This document shows, one piece after another, positions 8,299-16,300 of a stretch of DNA of 64,000 nt. The notes beneath the pieces were generated by a model. It made no database searches. It was not told the origin of the DNA and saw nothing but the letters and a program-made list of their open reading frames with translations. The DNA comes from Acidocella sp. KAb 2-4. Its GTDB lineage: Bacteria; Pseudomonadota; Alphaproteobacteria; Acetobacterales; Acetobacteraceae. Position 1 is the stretch's first letter; each line of letters starts with the position of its first letter. The stretch is from contig NZ_JAJDJU010000012.1 in the NCBI RefSeq assembly GCF_020567705.1, forward strand, positions 28,423-92,422, written 5' to 3'. Both the position numbers and the translations under genes were made by a program.

Positions 8299-9385
8299 GC
8301 GCCTGGTTTTAACGATCCTGTGCTTACTGCTCGCTGAACGCGCTTTGGCCCAGAGCAGCGAAACCGGAGGAATCGGCGGAACCGGAATTGGCCAGGAAAC
8401 CGGCGGGATTGGTGGTACGGGCGTGGATTCCCAGCCTGGCGGGATTGGTGGCACGGGAATTACCCGTCGGGGCAAACCAGTGTTGAGCTATGGGCCAATT
8501 CAGGCGTTTGGCAGCGTCTTTGTGAATGGCCGAGAATATATGTTCGACAACCACACGCTGGTCCGCGTGGATGGTCACGCGGCAACCATCGCGAACTTGT
8601 CGGTCGGTAATATCGCCCGCATCCAGGGCGTGATAACCGGCGCCAAGCGCGGTTATGCCGAAAGCATCAACATTATACATCCCGTAATTGGCCCGGTTAC
8701 CGCGATTTCGGATGGCGGGCTTCAGGCGGTGATCCTCGGGCAAAAGATGGAGGCAACGAAGGGGCCGATTTTTGCCGGGTTTAAGCCAGGGCAGATGGTT
8801 GCAGTTTCGGCGCAACTACGCGCCAACGGCACCTGGGCCGCCGATAATGCCGAGCCCGTCTCAGGGGCTACCGCCCAGTTGCTTGGCCCAGTTGCCGCCC
8901 ATAATGGCCGGATGACGGTCGCGGGAACGCCTGTCACGCTGGAGCCAGGACTTACCCCGCCTGCCATGGGTAGCCAAGCCCTTGTGACCGGCGCGGCGGC
9001 GGAAAACGGATTGGTGGCACATCGCATTGTTCCAGGTCCATCTTTAGTTGCCCCCCCAGGCACGCGGGTTGAGGTGTCCGACTATTTTAAGGGCGACGAT
9101 GGCAAAGTGCGGGCGCCAGACGGTCTGGAGGTGCAAAATCTGCCGGGCGGCGACAAGCTGAACGGTCTCGAACCGGTGGACGTGAGCGGCGATCTGGTGG
9201 CCCCAGATGTTGTTGATATCAATGCACAGCAAGATGACGCGCTGAGCCAAACGCCCGACCTGTCCGCGCCCGAGCCAGCCGAAGATACCGAGCAGGAACT
9301 GACGCCAGATGGGCTGACCCCTGATGAGCTGACGCCTGAACTCCCCGGTGAACCACCCGAAAACCCTGATTTAGACGACAAATAA
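8285..9385 (+). CDS. Exported DUF5666-domain protein with GGIGGTG repeats
   Basis: A 366-residue protein from ATG 8285 (ATG 8288 is equally possible). It overlaps the end of the DUF6502 gene by 14 bases. The signal peptide ends near ALA-QSSE. Residues 20-55 contain three copies of GGIGGTG(I/V), followed by small beta-domains such as GSVFVNGREYMFDNHTLVRVDG and VGNIARIQGVITGAKRGYAESI, which resemble tandem DUF5666 units. The last 60 residues are acidic and Pro-rich (PDGLTPDELTPELPGEPP). It is probably periplasmic or surface-exposed. No catalytic motif is visible. Confidence 0.65.
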   Translation: MMHLERLVLTILCLLLAERALAQSSETGGIGGTGIGQETGGIGGTGVDSQPGGIGGTGITRRGKPVLSYGPIQAFGSVFVNGREYMFDNHTLVRVDGHAATIANLSVGNIARIQGVITGAKRGYAESINIIHPVIGPVTAISDGGLQAVILGQKMEATKGPIFAGFKPGQMVAVSAQLRANGTWAADNAEPVSGATAQLLGPVAAHNGRMTVAGTPVTLEPGLTPPAMGSQALVTGAAAENGLVAHRIVPGPSLVAPPGTRVEVSDYFKGDDGKVRAPDGLEVQNLPGGDKLNGLEPVDVSGDLVAPDVVDINAQQDDALSQTPDLSAPEPAEDTEQELTPDGLTPDELTPELPGEPPENPDLDDK

Positions 9386-9553
9386 ACAGAATCCTGTCAG
9401 AGCGTCGCGGTCAGACCATCCCCACGCGACCATAATGCAACCGCTTCCACGTCGGACAGAAACGCCTCACGATGCGCCGTCTCGCGCAAAACATTCAAAC
9501 CCAATGCCTACAAAACATTAGCTTGTTCAGCGCTTCCTTAAGCACAAAACGGC

Positions 9554-11131
9554 TTAAAACGCCGACCCCACCAGCAGAAATACTTCGTGGCGGCTGAAAT
9601 TTATTGCTGAATCACCAGAAACTCTCTGGGTGTATCGGTAATCAGCACCGATATAAGTGTAATCAGACAGATAATAGCGCAGACCCGCCGACATATCCGC
9701 CTCATTATCCCAGCGAGTGGATTGACGAAAATCAGCGCGCGCGAAAGCTAGACGCACAACACCCGTAAGATCTGGAAGAATGACTTGCTCAACTCGTCCA
9801 CCGACGACCGAATAAACATAACCCGGACTACCCGCCAGCGTCGTTTCCTCAATTGAACGATCAAGGAATACAACAGCAGTCGTGTTATTCGTCGCATTCC
9901 AACGGATGTCGGCGTCAGCTGCCGGAGTCGTGATGGGCTTAAAACGCGAATCAGCATAATATCGCCCCATGATACCGACTGAGGCTTCCCCCACCAGCGC
10001 TGGCGTCAAGCGAAATTTTGCGCCGACGCTTACGCGATAACCATCTGAGTTACGATAATAACCGACATAAGTTGGCGGCAGCGCGAAATCATCCGGCGTA
10101 TGATCGTACCTGCGAATATCGGCCAATCCTTCAAAAAACGGACGAAACGCGGGATTGGCGTTATCGCTGACCGAGATTCCTGCCGTATAGCGATTATGGT
10201 TACGATCGTGATTATTGATCTCACCGTTTAGCCCGAGCACATTAGCATAGGTAATGCGCTGAAGAGCACCGCCGACGCGGACATTAAAAACACCAAAACG
10301 ATGCACGAGGCCAGCATAGCTATTCAATTCCCAATAGCGTGTGGGGGTTAGCCCTTCCACAGCGTCAGGCGACGATCTATCTTCATGCTCCATCAACGCG
10401 AGACCGCCAAGGATGATGCGGGTTGTTGGATTGACATCAATCCGCCCTTCAATCCTTGTATGCCAGTCTGCGGTATTTTCATTACCGTACTTCAAATAAC
10501 CAGTGAGATCCGCGCCAGCATCGGCATAAAGCGCATTATGATCCCAGTTTGAACGGATGACGAGGCTGGGTGAAATGGAACCCACACCATCCGATACTGT
10601 GCCGGTACGGGTAGCATATATGTTGCTATCATAAAATGCTCCCGCCTGGACTTGCGGATAGAAGATTAGTGATCCAACTTCGAACCCACGCTCCCCCACT
10701 TGGGGCGTCTGGACGGGGGCATTGCCTATGGTATGCGGTTCCGGTGCAGGCGTGATGCGGATATCCGTCGCCACGAAGGTCGCAATTTCGATACTGACCG
10801 CTCTACGCACGGCTTCACGCTGCGCGGGTGGAGCCGCAGCGATGATCTTGTCAGAAATTTCTTGATAAACCGGGAGATTGGCGCCAACAAAATCGGGTAC
10901 CGGTGTAGCTGCCGCACGGGCCAGAGCCGCAGCTGAGTCGGGCGTGGCGGCCAAGCCGGGATTTGCTGCGAGAAGCTGATCAAGCCCCTCTAGCAGGGCC
11001 CAAGGTCCATTTTGTACATCGCGAGCAAGTTGCGCGTCGGTCGATGATTGCGCCAATGCATGGCCTGCGGGAGATAAGCCGATAAGCACGGCGACGGCCA
11101 CGCGTGAGAGACAATAGTACTGACGGCCCAT
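9554..11131 (-). CDS. Outer-membrane beta-barrel protein (BBP2-like porin)
   Basis: A 525-residue exported protein with a signal peptide cleaved near HALA-QSST. An alpha-helical periplasmic segment (residues 30-115, rich in Ala/Asp) precedes a long barrel starting near VGSLIFYPQVQAGAFYDSNIYATRTG. That opening, the repeated strand pairs and the C-terminal ...FLLVGSAF match the putative beta-barrel porin 2 family. AAGGGAG lies just upstream of the ATG. Codon use and GC are lower than in the core genes to the right, as for its divergent neighbours. It shares an AT-rich 225-bp intergenic region with the exported-protein cluster that starts at 11357. Its substrate is unknown. Confidence 0.72.
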   Translation of the reverse strand: MGRQYYCLSRVAVAVLIGLSPAGHALAQSSTDAQLARDVQNGPWALLEGLDQLLAANPGLAATPDSAAALARAAATPVPDFVGANLPVYQEISDKIIAAAPPAQREAVRRAVSIEIATFVATDIRITPAPEPHTIGNAPVQTPQVGERGFEVGSLIFYPQVQAGAFYDSNIYATRTGTVSDGVGSISPSLVIRSNWDHNALYADAGADLTGYLKYGNENTADWHTRIEGRIDVNPTTRIILGGLALMEHEDRSSPDAVEGLTPTRYWELNSYAGLVHRFGVFNVRVGGALQRITYANVLGLNGEINNHDRNHNRYTAGISVSDNANPAFRPFFEGLADIRRYDHTPDDFALPPTYVGYYRNSDGYRVSVGAKFRLTPALVGEASVGIMGRYYADSRFKPITTPAADADIRWNATNNTTAVVFLDRSIEETTLAGSPGYVYSVVGGRVEQVILPDLTGVVRLAFARADFRQSTRWDNEADMSAGLRYYLSDYTYIGADYRYTQRVSGDSAINFSRHEVFLLVGSAF

Positions 11132-11164
11132 GCTCCCTTACCTTCATCCTGTTCACAAAAATAT

Positions 11165-11180
11165 CAAAAATTATTTTTTG
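11165..11180. repeat. AT-rich inverted repeat in divergent promoter region
   Basis: CAAAAA and TTTTTG face each other across four bases in the region between the barrel gene and the exported cluster. A second inverted repeat, TGGGT-GAA-ACCCA, lies at 11320-11332, and CTCCCACAA at 11302-11310 recalls the motif upstream of the glycosyltransferase operon. These may be control sites for the divergent units; nothing identifies the factor. Confidence 0.3.
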
Positions 11181-11356
11181 AAGGTCGCCATGATCCAAAT
11201 CAACCAGTTTTACCATGCCGCGCCCTCCAAACACGACATAACCGTATTTCTTATTTTTAATAGAAAATCTTGATTCTTATCAAACGATATTTTTATGTTT
11301 TCTCCCACAATGAAGATACTGGGTGAAACCCAAACATCATAGGGTAGGTTTTCTTC

Positions 11357-11881
11357 GTGCGAAAAAGCATCGACTATTCCCTGCGATTTAGTCTTACCTG
11401 CGCATTGGCGGTCTGCCTGGCGGCGCATCCGGTGAGCGCGGCTGAAAATGGTACGCCTTACAACAGGCCAATGGTCGGGAATGACAGCCGAACCGCGCCT
11501 CATGGCCCGTGGTGCGGGGGCTACAAATTAGGTAATTTGACACAGCAGGAGCGCTTAAATGGCATCAATCTCGACCGTTTGCGCGCCGCCCAAATGGAGC
11601 TGGCTCCTGGCTTCGCGCCAGAAACGGTGAAGACCGGGCTTTACCTTCTCGCTGATTATCAGGAGGAGCTGGAAAAGCGACGGCCTGATGCCGTTTTGGC
11701 CGCCAATTATCTAGCGTTGGCAAGTACGGTACCAATCACGGCTGCCCGCTACCGCGACGTGAACGCGCTGCTCTGTGTCAGCACCACACAAAGCCTGGCC
11801 GCATCGATCCAGAAAATGGCCGAGGCATTCAGGAAGCAGGATAATACGGCATTGCCACCAAATGAAGGATCCCAGCCGTGA
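11357..11881 (+). CDS. Small exported protein of unknown function
   Basis: A 174-residue protein starting at GTG. The first 28 residues form a signal peptide (LTCALAVCLAAHPVSA-AEN). The mature part is mostly helical, with PHGPWCGGYKLGNLTQQERLNGINLDRLRAAQ near the start and a second Cys in VNALLCVST, so one disulfide is possible. I do not recognise the family. Its stop overlaps the start of the next gene as GTGA, placing it first in a four-gene block of exported proteins. Composition is less GC-rich than the core of the window. Confidence 0.6.
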   Translation: MRKSIDYSLRFSLTCALAVCLAAHPVSAAENGTPYNRPMVGNDSRTAPHGPWCGGYKLGNLTQQERLNGINLDRLRAAQMELAPGFAPETVKTGLYLLADYQEELEKRRPDAVLAANYLALASTVPITAARYRDVNALLCVSTTQSLAASIQKMAEAFRKQDNTALPPNEGSQP

Positions 11882-12372
11882 ACGCGACCAAGGATAAAAC
11901 AAATACCCAACCGACCAGACGCTTGCTTCTTACTCTGCTCTGCGGCGGCGGCGCCCTCATCAGCCTGCCACGCGCCTCATGGGCGGAGGATGCTGGCGGA
12001 GGTGGCGGTGGAGCAGGCGGCGGCCACGGCGGTGGCGGTGGCGGTGAAAGCGGCGGAGGTGGCGGCGGCGAAGGCGGTGGCGGCCACGGCGGCGGAGGTG
12101 AAAGCGGTGGCGGCCACGGGGCAGGCAAAACCCCCGCTCAACGCGCGGTTCGCCACCGTCAACGCACCGGGCGCACATTAGGCGGTGGCGAGTCACATGG
12201 CGGCGAGACCGGCGGCAATCACGGCGGCAACGAGGGCGGCGGTACTGAACCAGAGCCCCTGCCGGAAGGATCTACAACTGGCCCGATCGGCGGTGAAAGC
12301 GGCGGCGAACACTTCATTCACGAAGGCCAAGGCGACTGGGGCGCGGATAATAAAGTGCTCCGGAGCAACTAA
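11878..12372 (+). CDS. Gly/His/Glu-rich exported protein
   Basis: A 164-residue protein from GTG 11878, overlapping the preceding stop as GTGA. The N-terminus (PTRRLLLTLLCGGGALISLPRASWA) has a twin Arg before a hydrophobic stretch and may be a Tat or Sec signal. The mature protein is dominated by Gly in short units of GGGG, GGHGGG and GGESGG. A basic break (KTPAQRAVRHRQRTGRT) sits near 90-106, and a second Gly/His/Glu region follows. No globular domain is visible. Such composition is seen in surface or matrix proteins and in metal-binding tails; either is possible here. The family is unknown. Confidence 0.55.
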   Translation: MNATKDKTNTQPTRRLLLTLLCGGGALISLPRASWAEDAGGGGGGAGGGHGGGGGGESGGGGGGEGGGGHGGGGESGGGHGAGKTPAQRAVRHRQRTGRTLGGGESHGGETGGNHGGNEGGGTEPEPLPEGSTTGPIGGESGGEHFIHEGQGDWGADNKVLRSN

Positions 12373-12420
12373 GGCGGAACTTAGACAACTATAAACAGTA
12401 AAAAGGAAAGTATAACGATC

Positions 12421-13308
12421 ATGAACGCGGAAAAACTAATCAAAGCCGGGCTGCACAAGGCTCTTCTGGGAACGGTCGCGCTGAGTGTCGGTGTGGCCAC
12501 ACCGCTGCTGTCAGGAGGCCGCATTTCACTCGTGAGTGTGGCCCACGCCCAAACTCAAAGTGGCGGAGGAGGCGGAAGCATGGGGGCGAATGGTTCGGGC
12601 CACGCACCAGGCACCTCCGGCCAGTCAATGGGCCAAGGCGGCTCGACTGGAATGAACGGTCATTATGGACAAGGCGGATCAACCGGCACTGAAACGGGCG
12701 ATGAAGGCACAAGCCCCGATAAACAAGGCCCGCGTTACGGCGGCGGCGAGAATAGCCGCCAGCCCGCAGCTGGCACGAGCGGCGGACGGCCCGCATGGGC
12801 AAAAGAAGGGATCCCATCGGTGGAACTCGGCCGGCTCAGCGTGGCTCGCGCCCCCGCGCATGTTCTTGATCATGCTTTCTCGGAAACTGTGACCAATTGG
12901 GCCACCATGGGCACCACGGTCATGGAACTGACCGCCGATGGCCAGGAAACTCTAACCATGACCGTAGCGCAGTTCTACTCGCTGCCGGCGGACCAGTTCG
13001 CTTACATCGTCAAAACGTACTATAGTTCAATCGTCCGCATCGACTCACCGCTTGAAAATCTGAGTCTGCTGAAGAGTTTTGCGCTTACCAATGTCTCACC
13101 TCTGACTGGCGTCACTCCCGCCAGCCGTGATGACATGATCGCAATCTATCTCGGATCAGCCTCGGATAAAACCATTCCTATTACGGTTGATACGGTCACG
13201 GCGGTGAACACCATCCTTGGCTTACCCGCGCTCACGCCTGAGGAAACCGCCGACATCCAGGCCAAGGCGGAAGACGTGCGACTAGCCATCCTGAGTGGCC
13301 ATGGATAA
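12421..13308 (+). CDS. Exported protein with Gly-rich N-terminal region
   Basis: A 295-residue protein with AAGGAAAG about ten bases before its ATG. The signal peptide is long (about 44 residues, ending VAHA-QTQS). Residues 46-130 are Gly/Ser/Gln-rich with GQGGSTG repeats. Residues 135-295 form an ordered domain: LDHAFSETVTNWATMGTTVMELTADGQETLTMTV, FAYIVKTYYSSIVRIDSPLENLSLLKS and a C-terminal helix (TPEETADIQAKAEDVRLAIL). I do not recognise the domain. It is 48 bases downstream of the Gly/His/Glu-rich gene and likely co-transcribed with it. Confidence 0.6.
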   Translation: MNAEKLIKAGLHKALLGTVALSVGVATPLLSGGRISLVSVAHAQTQSGGGGGSMGANGSGHAPGTSGQSMGQGGSTGMNGHYGQGGSTGTETGDEGTSPDKQGPRYGGGENSRQPAAGTSGGRPAWAKEGIPSVELGRLSVARAPAHVLDHAFSETVTNWATMGTTVMELTADGQETLTMTVAQFYSLPADQFAYIVKTYYSSIVRIDSPLENLSLLKSFALTNVSPLTGVTPASRDDMIAIYLGSASDKTIPITVDTVTAVNTILGLPALTPEETADIQAKAEDVRLAILSGHG

Positions 13309-13388
13309 CTAGCCATAACCGGCCTTACATCTGCCCGTCACCACTGGTGGCGGGCGGATGTCACGGTCATGAAGGGGGAAATTGTCCC

Positions 13389-14000
13389 ATGATCAAACAA
13401 CAATGGACCACGGGCACACTCGCGTTACTTCTGCTTTCCAGTTGCGCCGTGAAGCCTCCAAGCAGTCCGTCAATCGCCGTGCTACCTGGTCAAGGCAAAA
13501 CATACGCCGCGTTCCAACAAGATGATTATGAGTGCCGTGCGGCGGCCGCCCAAAGCATTGGCTATTCCAACGCCGGGCAAGCGGCCAACCAAGCGGCCGT
13601 CGGCAGCACTGTAACAGGCACGGTGGTTGGAGCGGCGGCGGGAGCCGTTTTGGGCGCGGCGGCAGGTAATGCCGGCGCAGGTGCAGCGATTGGGGCGGGT
13701 ACCGGTCTCGTGGTCGGCAGCGCCGCAGGCGCCTCGACTGCCTCCATGACGGCAACCGAGTTGCAACATCAATATGATGTGACTTACGCCCAATGTATGG
13801 CGGCAAAAGGCAATAATGTTCCTCCCTTGCCGTCAGCCGCCACGGCAGCTTATCCTTCTCCGACTACCGGATACTATCCCTACGTTGCTTATCCGCCACT
13901 CTACGCATTTTATCCGGGCTACGGTTACCTCTACCCCAATGTGTCGATCATATATGGGTGGGGATGGGATGGCTGGCATCACCATGGGTGGCGACCCTAA
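13389..14000 (+). CDS. Glycine-zipper lipoprotein with Tyr/Pro-rich tail
   Basis: A 203-residue protein starting at ATG 13389, preceded by GGGGGAA. The lipobox LLSSC places the lipidated Cys at residue 19. Residues 65-120 form a glycine zipper (GAAAGAVLGAAAGNAGAGAAIGAG), the packing motif of membrane-embedding helices in SlyB/OmpA-linked lipoproteins. The C-terminal third is rich in Tyr and Pro (YPYVAYPPLYAFYPGYGYLYP) and ends with WGWDGWHHHGW. It is the fourth gene of the exported block and probably outer-membrane anchored. The upstream ATG at 13347 would hide the lipobox and was rejected. Confidence 0.68.
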   Translation: MIKQQWTTGTLALLLLSSCAVKPPSSPSIAVLPGQGKTYAAFQQDDYECRAAAAQSIGYSNAGQAANQAAVGSTVTGTVVGAAAGAVLGAAAGNAGAGAAIGAGTGLVVGSAAGASTASMTATELQHQYDVTYAQCMAAKGNNVPPLPSAATAAYPSPTTGYYPYVAYPPLYAFYPGYGYLYPNVSIIYGWGWDGWHHHGWRP

Positions 14001-14102
14001 CACTATAATTGCATTTTCTGATGAACTCTGAACCCGTGGCAGCCATGATTCGAGATTTGGCGAGTGGTTGCGTTCTGTGTTGACGACGCACAGGAACTCT
14101 CG

Positions 14103-14225
14103 ATGGTATCGCTCGGGGATTTGAAACGGCGCATGCGTTGTTTATTTGCGCGTGCTCGTGTTGCGGCATCCGCTGGCAATTGTCTCTACGCAATTCTTCG
14201 CGGCGAGCGGCGCAAGGTCGGCTAG
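14103..14225 (+). CDS. Possible 40-residue basic protein
   Basis: ATG with AGGA seven bases upstream opens a 40-codon frame (MVSLGDLKRRMRCLFARARV...), highly basic and with two Cys. It could be a small translated gene or the remnant of a longer one. No family is recognised, and competing frames cover the same bases. Confidence 0.2.
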   Translation: MVSLGDLKRRMRCLFARARVAASAGNCLYAILRGERRKVG

Positions 14226-14607
14226 ATGCGTGCCAAGGCAACGGGTGATCCTGGTCCGAGGCGGCTGCAAGCGCCGCTTGGGTGGAGGAGGTAGGGCGCC
14301 GATCGCTTGTGTGATGTCGTGCTTGGCATTCACTTTGTCGTCCGCGCTGATGCCGATCGGTTCGCTGGCATGGCGATCACAACGTAAAGAGCAACATGAC
14401 CGCGGGTACGGGCACGGGTAAGGATATTATCAAGGCGAGACCCTATAGGGCACTCGGCGCACCGTCAGCGCCCATACGCGCCAAGCGCCACCGAGATGCC
14501 AAGACGCACTAATTGCCGTGCCCGCCCGTCCCAAATGCGTGCCTGGCGATCTCTCATGTTGCATTGCAGAAATTACGAAGCTATAGGGCGTTTCATCTTG
14601 CCTGGGA

Positions 14608-14641
14608 CCCGGTGAAAATCCGGGCGGCTCTTCCGGCCGCC
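14608..14641 (+). promoter_or_regulatory. Tandem hairpins about 75 bases upstream of SulP gene
   Basis: CCCGG-TGAAAAT-CCGGG (14608-14624) and GGCGGC-TCTTCCG-GCCGCC (14623-14641) are two strong, slightly overlapping stem-loops in the leader of the SulP gene. They are mutually exclusive by two bases, as in an attenuator. The first resembles one hairpin of cobalamin-type riboswitches (GGTGAAAATCC), but the rest of that riboswitch is absent. There is no T-run, so they are not a simple intrinsic terminator. Confidence 0.3.
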
Positions 14642-14714
14642 AATCCGCCGGATCACCTTACCTGACACGAAAACTTGCCCATTACGGCCCCTGACGAGCG
14701 GGCCAAGCAACATC

Positions 14715-16223
14715 GTGCGCCAAGTCATGGATATGACACGCTCAATCGCAAAGAAAACCTCTTACCTCCAAAACTGGCTGCTTAACCCACGGATCGAGGT
14801 TTTGGCCGGTATTGTCGTGGCCCTGGCCCTAATCCCCGAAGCCATCGGCTTTTCGGTCGTCGCTGGGGTTCCGCCTGAGATGGGGCTCTACGGCTCGGTC
14901 ATCATTGCCTGCGTCATTGCCGTCTCAGGCGGCCGGCCCGCCATGATCTCCGCCGCAACCGCCTCGACCGCCGTGCTTATGGGGCCGATTGTCCATGCGC
15001 ATGGCGTGAGTTACCTGTTCGCCGCCACCATATTAATGGGTGTTTTTCAAATCGCCGCAGGGCTGTTGAAGCTTGGCCGGTTGATGCGCTTCGTTTCCCG
15101 CTCGGTTCTCACGGGGTTCGTCAACGCCCTGGCGATATTGATCTTTCTCGCTCAGCTGCCTCAGCTCGTTCATGTTCCTCCCGTCACTTATGGGTTGATC
15201 GCCCTCGGCCTGGCGATCATCTACAGCCTCCCATATCTGACGAAAGCGGTTCCCTCGCCGCTGGTGGCGATTGCCGTTCTGACCGTAATCTGTGCCATAT
15301 CCGGCATTCATGTGCGGACCATTGCCGATCTCGGCGAATTGCCGTCCACGCTACCGGTCTTCTCCCTTCCGCATGTTCCGCTGACTTTTGAAACCCTCCA
15401 TGTCATTGCGCCGGTAGCGCTGACGCTGGCCGCTGTCGGGCTTCTCGAAACCATGCTGACAGCAAAGATTATTGACGATTTCACCGATACGGCCAGCGGC
15501 AAAAGCCGGGAGTGCATCGGCCAGGGCCTGGCGAATATGATTTCGCCACTTTTCGGCGGCATGGGCGGATGCGCGATGATCGGCCAGTCGGTCATCAACG
15601 TGTCATCAGGCGCGCGCGGACGTCTCTCCACACTGGTTGCCGGCGCATTCCTGCTCGTCCTGCTCGTGATGCTGCACCGGCTGCTCGCCATTGTCCCCGT
15701 GGCGGCGCTGACCGCTGTGATGATCATGGTCTCGATCAACACCTTCTCTTGGACATCTCTCACCAAATTGCGCACGGTTCCGTGGCAGTCCAGCGTGGTG
15801 ATGGCAGCCACCGTGACCACGGTGGTCGCGACCAGCGACCTCGCCAAGGGTGTGCTCGTGGGCGTTCTTCTTTCGGGCATCTTCTTCGCGGGTAAGGTGT
15901 CACGCCTGCTCCGTGTCACCTCGCGGCTTTCGGATAATGGCCGGTTGCGCGAGTATTTCGTCAAAGGCCAGGTCTTCTTCGCGTCGGCGGAGAAGCTGGT
16001 GGAAGAGATCGACGTGACGGAACCATTGGACAGGATCGTCGTGGATGTTACGGAGGCGCATTTTTGGGATATCTCGGCCATCGGCGCCGCTGATCAAATC
16101 GTGATCAAGGCGCGGCGCCACGGGCGGGACGTGAAGTTTGTGGGGCTTAACGCCGCCAGCGCGACGATGATGGAACTGCACGGGACCCACCAAAAAGAGG
16201 GCGGCGCCATTTCCCTTCATTGA
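14715..16223 (+). CDS. SulP family anion transporter
   Basis: A 502-residue inner-membrane protein with about 11-12 membrane segments. Family signatures include [29 protein letters not shown] near 35-63, a Pro-rich helix breaker and [30 protein letters not shown] near 282-312. A C-terminal STAS domain follows from about residue 410 ([17 protein letters not shown] ... [22 protein letters not shown]). SulP proteins carry sulfate, bicarbonate or carboxylates; the substrate cannot be read here. The gene may start at GTG 14715 or at ATG 14727 or 14733; none has a good ribosome site. No sulfate-assimilation or carbonic anhydrase gene is adjacent. Confidence 0.88.
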   Translation: MRQVMDMTRSIAKKTSYLQNWLLNPRIEVLAGIVVALALIPEAIGFSVVAGVPPEMGLYGSVIIACVIAVSGGRPAMISAATASTAVLMGPIVHAHGVSYLFAATILMGVFQIAAGLLKLGRLMRFVSRSVLTGFVNALAILIFLAQLPQLVHVPPVTYGLIALGLAIIYSLPYLTKAVPSPLVAIAVLTVICAISGIHVRTIADLGELPSTLPVFSLPHVPLTFETLHVIAPVALTLAAVGLLETMLTAKIIDDFTDTASGKSRECIGQGLANMISPLFGGMGGCAMIGQSVINVSSGARGRLSTLVAGAFLLVLLVMLHRLLAIVPVAALTAVMIMVSINTFSWTSLTKLRTVPWQSSVVMAATVTTVVATSDLAKGVLVGVLLSGIFFAGKVSRLLRVTSRLSDNGRLREYFVKGQVFFASAEKLVEEIDVTEPLDRIVVDVTEAHFWDISAIGAADQIVIKARRHGRDVKFVGLNAASATMMELHGTHQKEGGAISLH

Positions 16224-16300
16224 TGAATTTCTCAGCTCAAGCGCCGCGTTCACAAAATGCGAGACGGCGGAAAGCACATCAACGCCCAGGCGACGGTGTT

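Larger units (their letters stand above)
14001..14714. other. Non-coding stretch before the SulP gene
   Basis: About 710 bases without a gene that I can support firmly. Several short frames exist on both strands, none with a recognisable domain; the most plausible is the 40-codon ORF at 14103-14225. CTATAGGGC occurs twice (14443-14451 and 14581-14589). Two adjacent hairpins lie at 14608-14641, annotated separately. The GC content and lack of frame suggest decayed or regulatory DNA at the junction between the exported cluster and the SulP gene. Confidence 0.5.

Noticed and set aside
12000..12120. Gly-codon repeat tract as a CRISPR or tandem-repeat array
   Set aside because: The repetition is explained by GGx codons of the Gly-rich protein; there are no uniform repeats with unique spacers.
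14146..14421. 91-codon plus-strand frame starting at TTG
   Set aside because: No ribosome site, no recognisable domain, and irregular composition; the overlapping 40-codon ORF is a slightly better candidate.
14560..14660. Possible cobalamin riboswitch before the SulP gene
   Set aside because: Only one stem (CCCGGTGAAAATCCGGG) resembles it; the conserved CGCAAC/ACTGT part and the B12-box regions are absent. A covariance-model search would settle it.
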